A stretch of 64,000 bases of DNA from Piezodorus guildinii (taxonomy: Eukaryota > Arthropoda > Insecta > Hemiptera > Pentatomidae). Of this stretch, positions 33,241 through 45,703 are shown piece by piece. How positions within the stretch are numbered: the stretch's first letter is position 1; the number at the start of each line of letters is the position of its first letter. Location of the stretch: contig CM041292.1 in assembly GCA_023052935.1 (NCBI GenBank), positions 109,975,147-110,039,146 on the forward strand. Direction: 5' to 3'. The position numbers and the translations under genes were made by a program. The notes beneath the pieces are model-generated. The model was not told where the DNA came from, did no database searches, and was given only the letters and a program-made list of their open reading frames with translations.

Positions 33241-34559
33241 ACCATAACCATTGTCCCTTGCATTTGTAAATTGTTGGACTAATATATACATGAGAGTACG
33301 TTCCAACTTGTATCCCTGATACTTTTTATCGATTCCTATTTTTGTCAGCACTCATTCTAATCGGAACATTTTATTATACTTTTTAAAAATTGACCTCTCT
33401 TATATTAACTATTTCATTATCGAAAATGTTTTCATATTAAATTATATAAATTGATAAGTCCTCGATAATACTACCTCATTTGAAAGTAGTGGTAAAATAA
33501 AGAATAATTCCTGAATTATGTTGATAATGAGAGAATTATATTTTTCAACAGATTTTTAAATTATATTCTAACTGAACTCAGATTTGATTTTAGAATAATT
33601 AAAAACCCATGTATTCAAAATTTTGGGCGAATCTAAAAAACATTTTTCTTCACTAATCATTTTGCTCAACCCGAGAAATCTACTATTTTTATACCATAAA
33701 ACTGTCAGTGCAAAAGAGACTATTAAGAAAATTCAAACCGAATTACGGTCTTCGGTCTTCGGTGGGAAGTTAATGGATTAAAAAAACACCCAGTTTGCTT
33801 TTGTTTTGGTATAGAGGCCCTCTCAGTTAATCTAACGTATGTTTATTCGTATGGAAATAAGACACTTTTCTCTTTTTAATGAACCCAAGAATGTCGAAGT
33901 GGGGTGAGCTGACTACGAAACACAAAGCTCCAATATAAAACATAATATTATTACTAAAATATTATAATATTTTTCAATAATATTGAGTTGTAAAATAAGT
34001 TAGACTTTTGTGTTGGTGATTTCAATAAAAACCTTCACATTTTTCTAAATATTTTTTATTAATTATATAATTTGATCTTTATGCTTGAATTTCATTATCA
34101 ACTGCTAAAGGACGGTGCTTCCTCCTAAGGCATCATGACCATACACACTGCAAATTTTGTCAACCGTCTGTTCAGCGGTTGTTTTTCTTTTCTCTTCTAT
34201 TTTGAACAAGCAAAGTACCTCTTCAAGATATGGAATCTCGGTTAAAATCATACAATAGTAAATTAAACGCATAAAAGGACCTTACCTAATCCTTGTTTAG
34301 AATATGTTAATATTATTGACCGAGTAAATATGATTTTATTAACACAGAGAGGCTTAAATTGAAATATTGAAGTACTCAAAGAACTAATTTTACATTCCGA
34401 TTTATGGGCGCTTAATCAAAATATCTTTTGTTAGAAAATAGTATCTTGATTTCAATTTTTAAATACCTGTACCTGTAACAAAGCAGTTTCAACACATTTT
34501 GTTGTTTATTTTCTCAGATTTAGAGGTACCTCGTATGAAAAGAAAAATAAGTTTTCTTT
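33241..34559. other. AT-rich DNA (possible intron)
   Basis: No assigned feature in about 1.3 kb. Confidence 0.45.
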
Positions 34560-35320
34560 TCAAGAGATTATAACATAGAGTGAAGCGTATTATGAATCGT
34601 TGTTTGAGATTTGTTTTTGGTACCTCGAGACGGTCTCACGTGACTCACCTCTATGCCGAGTTGAAGTGGCTCCTCCCTTCCACACGCATACAGTACTTCC
34701 TTGGGTCATTTCTCTACCAAACGATAAAATCCCAGCATCCTTCCTATATCCACAGTCTCCTTCAATTTAAATCCTCAGTCCATTTGCTTGGAACAAGATC
34801 GCACCACTCCGACCTTTATATCCCATCCCACAGAACCAAAGCCTTTGATCGATCCTTTCTTGCCCGTCCCACTGCATTATGGAATTCCATTCCTTCCAAT
34901 ATACGTCGTGCTTCTTCCTTATCCACATTTAAATATCTCCTTTTCCAGCATCTATTATCCCTTAAAGACGCTTGTTGATCTTAAATCTGATAATTGATGA
35001 TATAATTTATTAATTATCATGACTAAATGCTTATTTTACTTTGCTTTTGTTTGTTTTGTTTTTTTATAAAATTAGTTGTTTTTATTTTCTCATTCTATTT
35101 TACTTATTATCATTATTATTATTATTACTTTGTGATTTTTGTATGTATGTATGTGTGTATATATATTTTTTTTAATATACTTTATTTATTAAATAATTAA
35201 GTTTGTAATAATTCAATCAATTTAATGTATTCGGTCAGAAGAGCCATATTTATTTGTAACATCAATGTTATTCTTAAGGGACTATGTCCCAGAATAAAGT
35301 TCATTTATCTATTTTAATTT
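34560..35320 (+). pseudogene. LINE-C 3' fragment
   Basis: An open stretch of 132 codons (34580-34978) encodes the C-terminal end of a LINE ORF2: RIMNRCLRFVFGT, HLYAELKWLLPSTRIQYF, and FLARPTALWNSIPSNIRR followed by SLSTFKYLLFQHL. The W-N-S-[IL]-P plus S-T-F-K pattern is typical of CR1/L2-like LINEs and differs from the Jockey-like LINE-A/B ends. A 3' UTR follows with GGGACTATGTCCCAGAATAAAG and an ATTTATCT tail. RT and endonuclease are absent because of 5' truncation. Confidence 0.8.
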
Positions 35321-36959
35321 CTATTTCTAACTCAAATAAGTTTTGTTCAAATCGGTGGCAAAATCGTCTTGACCGTTTGTTTCTCATAAAAAATAACCTG
35401 AAACTTATTATATAAAGTGTTATTTGACCGAAAGAAAAGAGCTTAAAGAATGTGTTAAATATCTTATTAATTAATTTAACTTCAGTGAATATTTAAATGA
35501 ACAAACGAATAATAGTGTTATTATTAAAAGGGATTGAAAAAAAATCAATCATAAAACTAAATCGTTCAATCTTGTAACATAAAGTAACGAATGAAAAATA
35601 AGTGCCCTAGTAACTAAATATATGGGTGTGTGTAAAAATTTTTTTTTGTATAATTTTGATATCATGATAATGTTTTAAGAGGGATGTGGTATTTAATTAA
35701 GTTTGAAATGTTACTAAACACGGACATACATGTTCGCATAAACAAACATACTGATTAAATACAAAATCTGTATTTAAAATTTATTTGTGATAAAATTATA
35801 TTATATTATACTTTAATTTTATCAATATTTAATTATTAACAGTCTGACATCAGCTGGACCTTTCTGTGATTATTTATGTCATAGTTTTGACTTAACTATC
35901 TAAATTTAAAAATATATTAAATTACTCAACAAAACTATATGGATAATGCAATTATGGAAAAATTCTACACAAAATACGCTGAATCTCGAAGCATCAATTT
36001 TATTCTTTGAAACGAAAAACTCCCTTTAATTAACCTCAACAACATTTCGATCTCGCAGACAAAACACACGAACTATGGATTTTTTAAATAAAATCGTGTC
36101 CATGCAATTTGTAAAGATCTCGAAACAACAGCAATATGTAATGTGTTTGAAGAATTGATGTGAATTTAAATTATATTTTATATTAGTGCATTTAAATCGA
36201 TAAAGCATTTATATACAGAAAACATGTTTCACGTAGTCGGACACATGTTATAGGATAAATATACACATTCATTCCTCATTATAAGCTTGAAGAAACATGA
36301 GCAACACATATCTTAAATTAATTTAATTTTATTACCATTTAATTTGTAACGTGAGATTTTCATGAGATTTCTGATGTAGAATTTCCCCTTTTATTAATGA
36401 AATTAGACATCATCCATTGATGTTCCGGATTTCAATGGTCTGAACTTTTTTTTTTTTTTTTTTACCTTCAACCACTGTCAAATGTGAAATAAAAAATTGA
36501 TTTCTCAATATAAAATTATTCTTATGTTGATAATAAGGTGTTGAGCATGCTTGCCATATTCGGTAAAATCTAAATATTTGTCAGTATCTTTTGCAAATGG
36601 ATAAGAAGTAAAGGTATCGGTATCTTGTATTTCTTATTTCATTTAATAGTAATAATATAAAAATATACCTGCCTATCGTTGTGATAAATATGTTAATCTA
36701 AATTTAATAAACAGCTTCCCAAGACAGGGTATAAAAGAAATTGGCAAGATCGGTTGGCAGTACGATCTATCACAACCAAACACAGGGGCCAATAACCGCC
36801 AAAATAGTTTAAAGCCAAAACCCAGTTCATCAACTCCGGCTACTAAACTGTTCAGGAGGATCGTCATGTATTTAGTATTATTTTTATTTATAGGACATAA
36901 TAAAGTAATTACCATAATATATGTGGAAATAATCGGGATTCAGTATTTTTTTTTTTTAA
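35321..36959. other. AT-rich DNA (possible intron)
   Basis: Nothing assigned. At 36690-36880 a plus-strand frame (INSFPRQGIKEIGKIGWQYD onward) looks mildly protein-like but has no clear splice pair or family. T-run at 36449-36464. Confidence 0.4.
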
Positions 36960-37700
36960 TATTTTAATTTTGCCTTTTCATGCTTGTGAGCCATCATCAG
37001 GGCTACAAACATCAGAACAAAAGAGATACATATTAATGTGATAATGAATATTTTTTTTAATGTAGTGACAATAATAACGTTTAAAATAAAACAGAAAATA
37101 TATACCAACATACTTAAATATTATAGATACAAATAAAAATAATATGATAAACAGTATGATGATGATTAGTATAAAAACAAAACTTTAGACTTTAAGATAA
37201 AAGTAAAAAATTATATATAAACGTACCATTACTGAGCCATGTCCAAGCATAACTGAGGAACCGAAAACATAGGTGGTATGGAGGGGGGGGGGCTTGAAAA
37301 ACTCCTGACAGTTTTCCCCTCTAAGTATAAATACTACAGCTTATCATTTTTACAAAATTATACAATGGAAAAACAAAACAAAATATGTACAATGAAGCTC
37401 AACATTTTTAACAGAAAATTTTAAACACTAGAATCTGAGGTGTCTAAAAGAACCATGAGGTATATAAAAAACAAGAAGTTTTTAAACTAAAATAAAAATA
37501 TACAGTGAATAAAATATAAATTATACAAGGAAATTGTACAATAAGGTAAGACAGTTTTACCTTAAGGAGACGGAAGATGTTGGAATATGTTATTTCTTTG
37601 TCTGTTTTATGATGACGTACCCGATCTTTTTCCATATGGATGTGTATAGCTTCGGACTGACTACCGATTATTTCCACCTATAATAGTTTCTACAGTCGAC
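36960..37700 (-). pseudogene. Possible Penelope-like element remnant with hammerhead-like motif
   Basis: On the minus strand, a frame ending near 37560 reads SEAIHIHMEKDRVRHHKTDK. This is reminiscent of the [RS]-E-A-[IL]-x-I-H stretch near the C-terminus of Penelope-like GIY-YIG endonucleases. Further along, at about 36976-37005, lies CCCTGATGATGGCTCACAAG then CATGAAAAGG. That has the CTGATGA and GAAA core blocks of a hammerhead ribozyme with an imperfect stem II between them. Hammerheads are known from Penelope-like element ends. Both signals are weak on their own. Confidence 0.3.
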
Positions 37701-38614
37701 TATACATCCTCAATAAAGTAATTACTTAATATCTTTAAAATTTGGTTAGATGATTTCGTGAAGTCCGATATCTTCCCATCTGTGAAGATGCATATTGATT
37801 TTACGACCATTGAGACGTTGATTTCCAAAAGGTACTATATTCATTCTAGAGAAATTTTACAGGGAACGGAAAAATCTCTCATTACTATGTTATTAAAATA
37901 TTTGATTCTTTTCGCATTAAAATCTATAATTTTTTTGTTTACCCATTAATTTTATACTATTTTAAATTTATGAAATGAAATACTTTTAGTATGATTAGAA
38001 TAAAACTAAATGTTTAATTAGTACCTTTAGATTATAATTGCATTTCTGAATCGCGTTTACAAAGAACTTTAATGTTCATTAGATAAAATTAAATAGAAGA
38101 TTTAGAAAAAACTAAACTATGAGAATACGAATATGTCAAAAAATCAATTTCTTAAAAAATGTCCCATAGTACCTTTTGGTCTCAATTCTTCAATCAACGT
38201 CTCAATTCTTTTTATTCTTACTTCAAAGTTTTCAGAAAATATATGCACAGTGAATTTCTTAAATTTGTTTCCTAATAATTGTGGATTACACCAGAAAATT
38301 AAACTTTAGGTTATTTTTTAAAGATTTTCTTAAGAAATATAAATGTATACCACCAAAATTTTTATACAGAAGTGTATGTTTTTTAGTAGCATATATAGCA
38401 GTATGTGGCGCCAATAAACAAAGAAAGAAAGAAGACATGGGACAATCATCTGTTAAAATTAATGATATTAATACAGTCTATATACCTTTAGTCTAGATTA
38501 GCCTAGAAACATTCTATGATCTACGGTAGTAAGTACGTTAGTAGACAGGCGCATCAAATATTTTTTGTTAATGACTTTAATTACATAACTTTAGATGAAT
38601 TATATTATAACAAA
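37701..38614. other. AT-rich DNA
   Basis: No assigned feature; short frames at 37758 and 38281 lack motifs. Confidence 0.4.
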
Positions 38615-38860
38615 TAGTCTGCTGAGCATATCCTGTCAACTTGCACCGCCTTTGAACCCCAACGGTTCAGACTTCTGAGGAAAACTGGACTCTACGTCTT
38701 ATCAGACAACGAATTTCCTCAGCTGGTGACTAAAAGAAACTACCCGTACTACAAAGAGTTTGTATACGGGTGGAAAACAGCCGTGGGCCCAGACCATTGT
38801 AGGATCGGGAGAAGACCAGCAGGAAGAATAGAAGGCAGAGAAGGTGCTCCTTAAGAGTAA
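38615..38860 (+). pseudogene. Retroelement ORF2 C-terminal fragment (H-C zinc-binding region)
   Basis: One frame reads AEHILSTCTAFEPQRFRLLR and continues KTGLYVLSDNEFPQLVTKR. The E-H-[IL]-L-x-x-C-x-x-[FY] pattern is common in the zinc-binding C-terminus of several LINE RT proteins that follow an RNase H or tether region (I, R1 or Jockey related). No upstream RT is present and a stop occurs near 38852. It is a decayed remnant. Confidence 0.5.
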
Positions 38861-39764
38861 AAATTAGAAGACAGACAATCTTCAAGAATATTGTTGGCAA
38901 CGTCAACTTCTTGCTATAACTAGCGACTAGACGTTGTCACAACCCGTGTTGCATATTATGCAAGGAACGGTGTTCAAATAAAAAAATTAAAAAAAATATA
39001 ACAAATAGTATATAAAGATTATTTTGTAGAATTGACTCGTAAGAGAAGAACAATAAATATAGAGTGATTGCTGTTTATGGTAGCTGTGGCGTCACTAGGT
39101 AGTAAGTAGTAGATGGTGTTGCGATTTGCTCAGGATTTACTATATATTACTTCAACTAATTATTGTACCTTAAAACTTGATGAACCTATAAATTGAAAGC
39201 GAAAAATCTCGTCTGCCTGCCTATTGGTTAGCAATCTTTATCTTTAATATAATAATTCTAGAGCAAGAAATTTAATATAAAATAAGAAAGCCATATAATA
39301 CTATAGTCAAAACTATTTCTCGCATGACATGGAAATTACCAATCTTATGTAAATAAATTCTTATGCAACTTTAATTTTTTTTAATACCCCTAAATGAACA
39401 ACTTAACAAAAATATAAATCTGTCTAAGACAGATCGGTTCCTTCATTCAGGTATTTAGTAAATAGTAATCTGTTTTTTAAATAACTATTTAAAAATATAT
39501 GGAGATCTATAGAATAGGATAAAGGAATAGTTGATAAGGTTTCAGCTGCATAGTTACAATAAAAATTTATTGGGAAATGGAACTTGAGGTGATAATTGAG
39601 TTAAGATGCCACAGTGTGATGTTTGTTCGTTCTGCAGCATTTTACTATTTCTGATATCATACTGACGATTCTTGGATTAAAGAAGACTTGTTAGTTATTT
39701 TTTGACGTAACAATATTATTTTTCGTCGTTGTTTTCGAAATCTTGAAAAACAATTCTCGGGAAT
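38861..39764. other. AT-rich DNA
   Basis: No assigned feature. Confidence 0.4.
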
Positions 39765-39906
39765 ACCTTTTTACGTCCCCTCCGAAGGACGGCATAACTA
39801 AGGATTTTTACGCCCATTACAAAATCCTAGTACCAGCTGCGGGTTTGAACCCGTGACCTTTGGCATAGAAGGCTGTTATGCTAGCCACCTTGCTACAGAT
39901 GATCCC
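39765..39906 (-). mobile_element. SINE-1 5' half
   Basis: It contains the central CCGTCCTTCGGAGGGGACG (reverse) and a complete tRNA-like head ending GGGGATCATCTGTAGC. The 3' body is missing. Confidence 0.8.
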
Positions 39907-40798
39907 CATATATGATATATCGCACATACATAATTAAGAGAAATTTTATCAATACCATTCTCATATGTTTGAACTAAAAGTCAAAGATTTATAAAAAACA
40001 AAACAACTTTGATGATTTAATATTTTTCGTACTCGGGATTCATGAATATGACAAAATAATACATTCCAACCATCTTTAGCATTGATATATTATTTTATAT
40101 AAAAATGGCTGTTTGGCTTCTTAATAACGATCAGCATTGCCTTAAACGACTTATATCAGATGTAATGCCCAACTATGATTGTAAACATTTCATACAGCAT
40201 AAATTTATCTAGCTCCATTACTCAACAGTTTTGATAACTGATTGTTTCTGATATTATCGCTTGAAAGCTTTTACATGTTCCGATCCTGCATAAGCGAATG
40301 CTGCTGATAATATATGATTTCATTTCTCTGCAGATTTTATTATCATTAACATTTTTTTCTAGCTGAGTCGATTATTTAAAAACACAATCAATATTATTCG
40401 TTTTTCATCTAAAACCTCTCTGATAAAAATTTATTATCTGATAAAAAAATTATAAGGAAAATACGTTTATTGCAGTAATAGCTCTAACGAAGGTTGGGAT
40501 TTCCGTTCGTTGATTAATCAATCCATCTTGCAAGCAAAGAAGGAAATGTTCGCCTATTCAAATAATAGGTTACAAAGCGGAAACATTCACAAAAGATACG
40601 TATCATAAAAAAAAAAGGTGATCAATGAACTTTCAAACTACAGGAAAAAAAAGTTCTTAAAATGCCATTGTACAGTAGGCCTGCCCTGAAACCCAAACGT
40701 AGTTAATCTTTTTAGTACCCGCCATCGGTGAAATATTAGCAACTCAAAATATTAAATATTATGTATGCTGTATTAATAAATCTCCGTTGTACCATCCT
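39907..40798. other. AT-rich DNA
   Basis: No assigned feature up to the LINE-B target duplication. Confidence 0.45.
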
Positions 40799-40807
40799 GC
40801 TGCAGTA

Positions 40808-40841
<34 letters not shown>

Positions 40842-41265
40842 TCGTATATATTACAATTTGTCATAATAGACAATAATAATAGTGCTACAGGATCTCATTC
40901 ATACAATATTTACAATATAAACAAAAGGAAAGTCAAATTACATAAAATAAAATCAAAATAAATAAACGTATACAATAACAAAATTTATAGACAAAATAAA
41001 TACAAATAAATGAAGTTAACAAATAAATAAACAAAACATGTCTCATTCATACCTATGTACAATATTTACAATCAGCTCGGGAACCCCGGACGGGGCTTGT
41101 CCCTCCACTTGTGGAAGGACAAGCAGAGCCCAAAGGATCCCAGCGCCTCCCTCTCAGCCGCATCACTGGTGAGAGCCAGCGGAAGCTAAGTGAGGGCGCC
41201 ACAGCCACAATCACACCGCACATGAGAGGAGAATCTGACCAGTGTCAGAACTCCAGAATAGATGC

Positions 41266-43874
41266 TTACAATATGTCTCGGGGCCACTGCCGTTTCAACC
41301 TTCTAGGAGGGTTGTATGGATGAGTGGAGCTGGATAGGGATTGTGCTAGAGGATTAGGATGATGAATGAGGTTCTGGTGGAATTTGGAAAATTTAGATGG
41401 AATCAGGTCTGAAATAAATGGAACATTAAGGTCGTGGTGCAAGGTATAGTTGGATACATAATAAGGAGCATTTACTATTATTCGCAGGACTTTGGATTGA
41501 AAGGATTGAATGCGTTTGATGTTAGAACGTTTAGCTGTCCCCCACAGTTCAAGTCCGTAGGTCCAGATTGGCTTCAGTATTGTCTTGTAAAGTAATAATT
41601 TGTTGTCAACTGTAAGCTTAGATTTTCTGTTTAGTAGTCTGTATAACTGTCCGAATCGTCTGTTGAGTTCTTTTCGTTTAAGTCTTGTATGTGGGTTCCA
41701 CGTCAATCTTTTGTCTAATAGTAAGCCAAGATACCGGACTGTGTCTGAGGAAGGAAGCGGTATGGAATTGAAATGAACCATTGGACAGGATTTGCGTCGA
41801 AGGGTGAAGGTGACGTGGGTGCATTTGCTTTCATTAACCTTAATACGCCAAGCATTACACCAGTCCTCGATAAGACAAAGGTGTCTTTGCAAGATTAAGG
41901 ATGCTATTTCAGGATCGGAATTGGATGATAGGATGGCGGTGTCATCTGCAAATGTTGCCAGAAAGGTGTCAGGAGGATTAGGAATATCAGCAGTGTAAAG
42001 GATGTAGAGGACGGGTCCCAAGACGCTGCCTTGAGGAACACCGGCCTCAATGGGATAAAAGTTAGAAAATTCTACACCACAGCGAACTCGGAAGGAGCGG
42101 TTTGAGAGATAGGATCGTAGAATGAGGTATAGAGACTGGGGTAAATGCGTTTTAAGCTTGAAGAATAATCCGGTGTGCCATACCCGGTCAAAAGCTTGCG
42201 CTATGTCCAGAAACGCACCAGAACAATACTCTTTGCATTCAAGGGCTGAGGAAATATGGTCTACAACTCGGAGTCCTTGTTGAACAGTGGAATGATGAGC
42301 ACGGAAACCAAACTGATGGGAAGGAAGATTTTGTGATTCTAATATAGGCAGGATTCGTTTTAGAAGGAGTTTTTCAAAGACTTTTGAGAGGATGGGGAGT
42401 AGACTAATAGGTCTGTAAGATGAAGTGTTGCTGGAAGGTTTACCTGGTTTTAGGAAGAGAATGATTGTGGAATGTTTCCACAAGAGAGGAAAATAGGGTG
42501 TGCGTAGGATGCAGTTGTAGATATAGGTTAGGAATATAATAGCTTTCTGCGGAAGTTGACGGAGGATCTGGGGGGTAAGGAGATCATGTCCAGGAGATTT
42601 ACGGAGGGTCAGTTTCTGGAGAAGATATTTAACCTCAGAGGGGTTAATAGCTTTAGGAGGTAGGGAAAGAGGTATTGGTGACAAAAGGAAGTCTTGTACT
42701 GCTGCGGTATGATTGCTTTGGGATTCCGGGTGAGGAGTGAATACTTTGGAGAGGTATGTGGCGAATTCCTCGGCTTTATCTTTATCAGACGCAGCCCAGG
42801 AGTCATCACCACGTCGGAGAGGATGGGAAACTTGATGGGATTTTAAAATCTTCTTCGTGACATTCCACAGGGAATTGTCACTAGCTGACAGAGAGGAGAG
42901 GTAGGAATTAAAGGACTGGGAACGGAAGGTCGCCAACTCCTGCTTCAATTGTCTACAATAGAAGTTATAGGAGCGGCGATCTGTTGGGTGTCGGGTGCGC
43001 TGCCATAATGATCTGGCACGGCGTTTTGCATGGATTAGGTCTGTAAGGTGTTGAGGCAAATGGTTTTGGTGAGGAGTTATATTGGAGTGCTTAGGAGATG
43101 AGGCAGTCCAGACAGCTTGCTGAATGGCGGTGGTGAAGGAGTAGACGGAATCGTCAAGGTCTTCTGGGGTTTTGAGGGTCGCTCTGAGGTTAATATTATC
43201 GGTCAGGATTTGGCGAAATAGGTTCCAGTTGACAGGGCCTCGGATAAATGACGGTGGGATAGGTTTTGGAATTGGAGTGAGAGATACTTTTAGGATCAGT
43301 GGACTATGGTCTGAGGATAGTTCATCGGGATCGGTTGGCCAGTAGGTAGGGGAATCAGGAGGTAGGAGATTGAAATGACGGGAGTTAAGTGCAGACAGCA
43401 AATTTCGTCCACGAGAATTCGTGGTTCTCGAACCCCACTGTTGATGCTTGGCATTTAAGTCTGCACCCAGAATGAAATGATTTCCTAAGGAATTTAGAAA
43501 GGATACAAATTCGGTGTTGGAAATGGAGTGTTTGGAAGGCAATATGCTGATGTAAGGGTTACCGGAAAGGAAAAAGTTTTGATTACTATGGCTGTGGTTT
43601 GTAGGAAATCATAGGTAGGAAGTGGGAGTAAGTGATGAGAGAGGGACTGGTGCACAATGACAGCAGTACCGACATGGGCTTTGCCGTCTGGGTGGTCCGT
43701 ACGGTATGTTACGTATTGAGGTATTTTGAAGAACTGTTTAGTGGTTAGTCTAGTTTCAGTAATAAGTGCTACGTCAACGTTTTTGTCTTGCAATAAAGCT
43801 GTAAGTTCGTCAGTATGATTTCTAACACCATTCGCATTCCATAGGAGAATGGATAAGGAGTTAGGTGAAGTCAT
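41266..43874 (-). pseudogene. LINE-B ORF2 (endonuclease-RT), frameshifted
   Basis: The start ATG (43872-43874) abuts the ORF1 stop as TAAATG. The first 110 or so codons encode the endonuclease N-terminus (LLWNANGVRNHTDEL, ALITETRL). A one-base indel near 43545 shifts the frame, after which ILGADLNAKHQQWGSR continues. Compared with LINE-A, about 30 residues are missing between TYWPT and DELSSDHSP, within the endonuclease. The RT is complete: YRPISLLPI, HQFGFRAHHS, GAFLDIAQAFDRVW, AGVPQGSVLGP, catalytic ATFADDTA, RYLGLLLDKRLTW. It ends in the basic PPRRLKRQWPRDIL also seen in LINE-A. The copy cannot make a full protein. Confidence 0.92.
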
Positions 43875-45171
43875 TTAAGGATTTTTTAAGGAAGGGATTA
43901 AGTTTGATACAAGATTAGTAAGTAGTGATATTAGCGGCATAACGAGGGATTTGATTTCAGTGATGAAGGATGTCATTAAACTTGTAAGGTCTGAGACATT
44001 TGATGGAGGAGGAATATGAGAAATTTGATGCGGATGAGGTTTTTGAGGGTTGGGTAAATTTTGAGGAATAGCTGGTTGTGGAACGGTTTGAGGATTTTGA
44101 AGTGTGCGTTGTTCCGGCAGGGCCTCGGCCTCTTTTTTCTGGTTCCCACCTCCAAGTAGATGGGCAAATGTAACATTGGAATCAATTGTTTTTGAAGGTT
44201 GTCTTCTGCTTCTGATCGGTTCAGCTGTTTCATCCAGATTCTGAGGTTTTTGGTATCTGCTTTTGAGGTTCTTGTATATTTGACATCCCTTGTAGCTAGC
44301 CGGGTGGTCCTTGAGGCACAGAGCACAAACAGCGGGTGTTGATCTTGGTCTTGTACACTCTTCTGACTTATGTTGTTCACCGCATTTCACACAGCGTGGT
44401 ATGTGGTGACAATAACTTCTAGTATGACCATATGCCTGACAATTGTGGCACTGCACTATTTCTTTCTTAGTGTAAGGTTTTTCAACTCTTACACTAGTAT
44501 AGAATAATCTATTGAGGTCATAATTTTTTTCGACTCCTTCTGATGGCTCCAAGTCCACAAAGAATAGAGGCAGTGGAATTTTATTCTTTAAGGACGTTGG
44601 TGACTTGCCGCACTTTATAGCCTATCTCCGTCAGTTCTTCTTGGATAGCTGCTGCTGGTGTCGAAGGGTGTAGGTTTCTAATTACAACCCTTAAAGCTCT
44701 CTCCTGGCGTAACTGATATGTATGAAAATCAGCTTTGGTCTCCGTCAGATATTTTACTATTTTTCTGTAGGTTTCGGCGGTAGTCGGAGATATTTTAGTA
44801 TCACTGGTTCTACTTATACAATAATAACTGTTAGGACCGGTTAATTTATTTAGATGCGCACACAGTAGTTGAAAGTTTTTAATATTTTTAACAAATATTG
44901 GTGGAGGTTGTGGTTCTTTTGGTATAGGAGAAGATTCCATTGTTTCTTTTTCAATTTGAAGGATCTGAAATGGGTTCGGTGTAAAAAACGGCGATTCTTC
45001 AGATAATCCTTGTGATGATGTGCTAGGCTGTGGTTCAGATCCTAAAGAGGTAGCTGAAGCAGTCGCTGGTGGAATCATTTTTTTATTATTATCACGGCGA
45101 GGTCTCTGTTTTGTGGGAGACGAGTTTGAACCTGCAGATCTAGATCTTTTACTTGTAACTTTCGAGGACAT
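43875..45171 (-). pseudogene. LINE-B ORF1 (Gag-like), frameshifted
   Basis: It probably starts at 45171 (MSSKVTSKRSRSAGSN). A longer open frame upstream belongs to the 5' UTR. The N-terminus is basic and disordered, followed by PPPIFVKNIKNFQLL, the same region as LINE-A residues 121-135. A one-base frameshift near 44590 ends the first frame after VTNVLKE; the other frame resumes with PLPLFFVDLEPSEG. Zinc knuckles are intact: CHNCQAYGHTRSYC, CVKCGEQHKSEEC, CALCLKDHPASYKGC. The C-terminus is again proline-rich with a hydrophobic tail. Confidence 0.88.
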
Positions 45172-45639
45172 CACTTGATGAAAATATCGCATTGATATAA
45201 AAAAAAAAAAATAGGAATAAATATATAATGGAATAAGAATAAGAAGGAAAAAAAATAAATAAAAGAAAGATAAGGAAACGAAAAGCAAGCCCGAGCTTGC
45301 CGAGCTAGCGGCAATCAGCTGATCAGTGACCCTCCTTTCACTTTTTCGTGATTGTTCAAAGTAAATTATAACTTTGCTTACCGAAATTTCTCCAATATTC
45401 ACTGCTGTAGTATTCCTGAGGTCTAGTGATGTTTTCCAGACTGAACTCAAGCGAATTCCTACTGAAAAAAGCAAAAATCTGAGAGACGAAGTAACGTATG
45501 ACTGTTATCATCGAGCGCATCAGCTGATCTCGCTGCAGTATCAAAAATAGAAAATGGAGCTATTTATTCGTGAAAATAACTTTTTATATGACCATTGAAT
45601 CCTTGTCAAGTCAATTTTTTAAATTATGATGTAAAAAAA

Positions 45640-45649
45640 AATATATATA

Positions 45650-45697
<48 letters not shown>

Positions 45698-45703
45698 ATA
45701 TAT
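45640..45703. repeat. (TA)n microsatellite
   Basis: TA-rich tract immediately before the TG end of the LTR-1 copy. Confidence 0.95.

Larger units (their letters stand above)
40810..45531 (-). mobile_element. LINE-B: full-length but inactive Jockey-like LINE
   Basis: The 11-bp sequence GCTGCAGTATC flanks it at 40799-40809 and 45532-45542. The poly(A) is the 30-base T-run 40810-40839. In sense order: a 5' UTR of about 360 bases (with AT-rich DNA before ORF1), a frameshifted ORF1, a damaged ORF2, and a GC-rich 3' UTR piece (41080-41240) also present at 53170-53330. The same architecture as LINE-A, but clearly another subfamily. Confidence 0.92.

Noticed and set aside
36673..36915. 80-codon minus-strand frame with Cys and hydrophobic residues
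   Set aside because: No splice pair, family or repeat match; the opposite strand frame is equally open.
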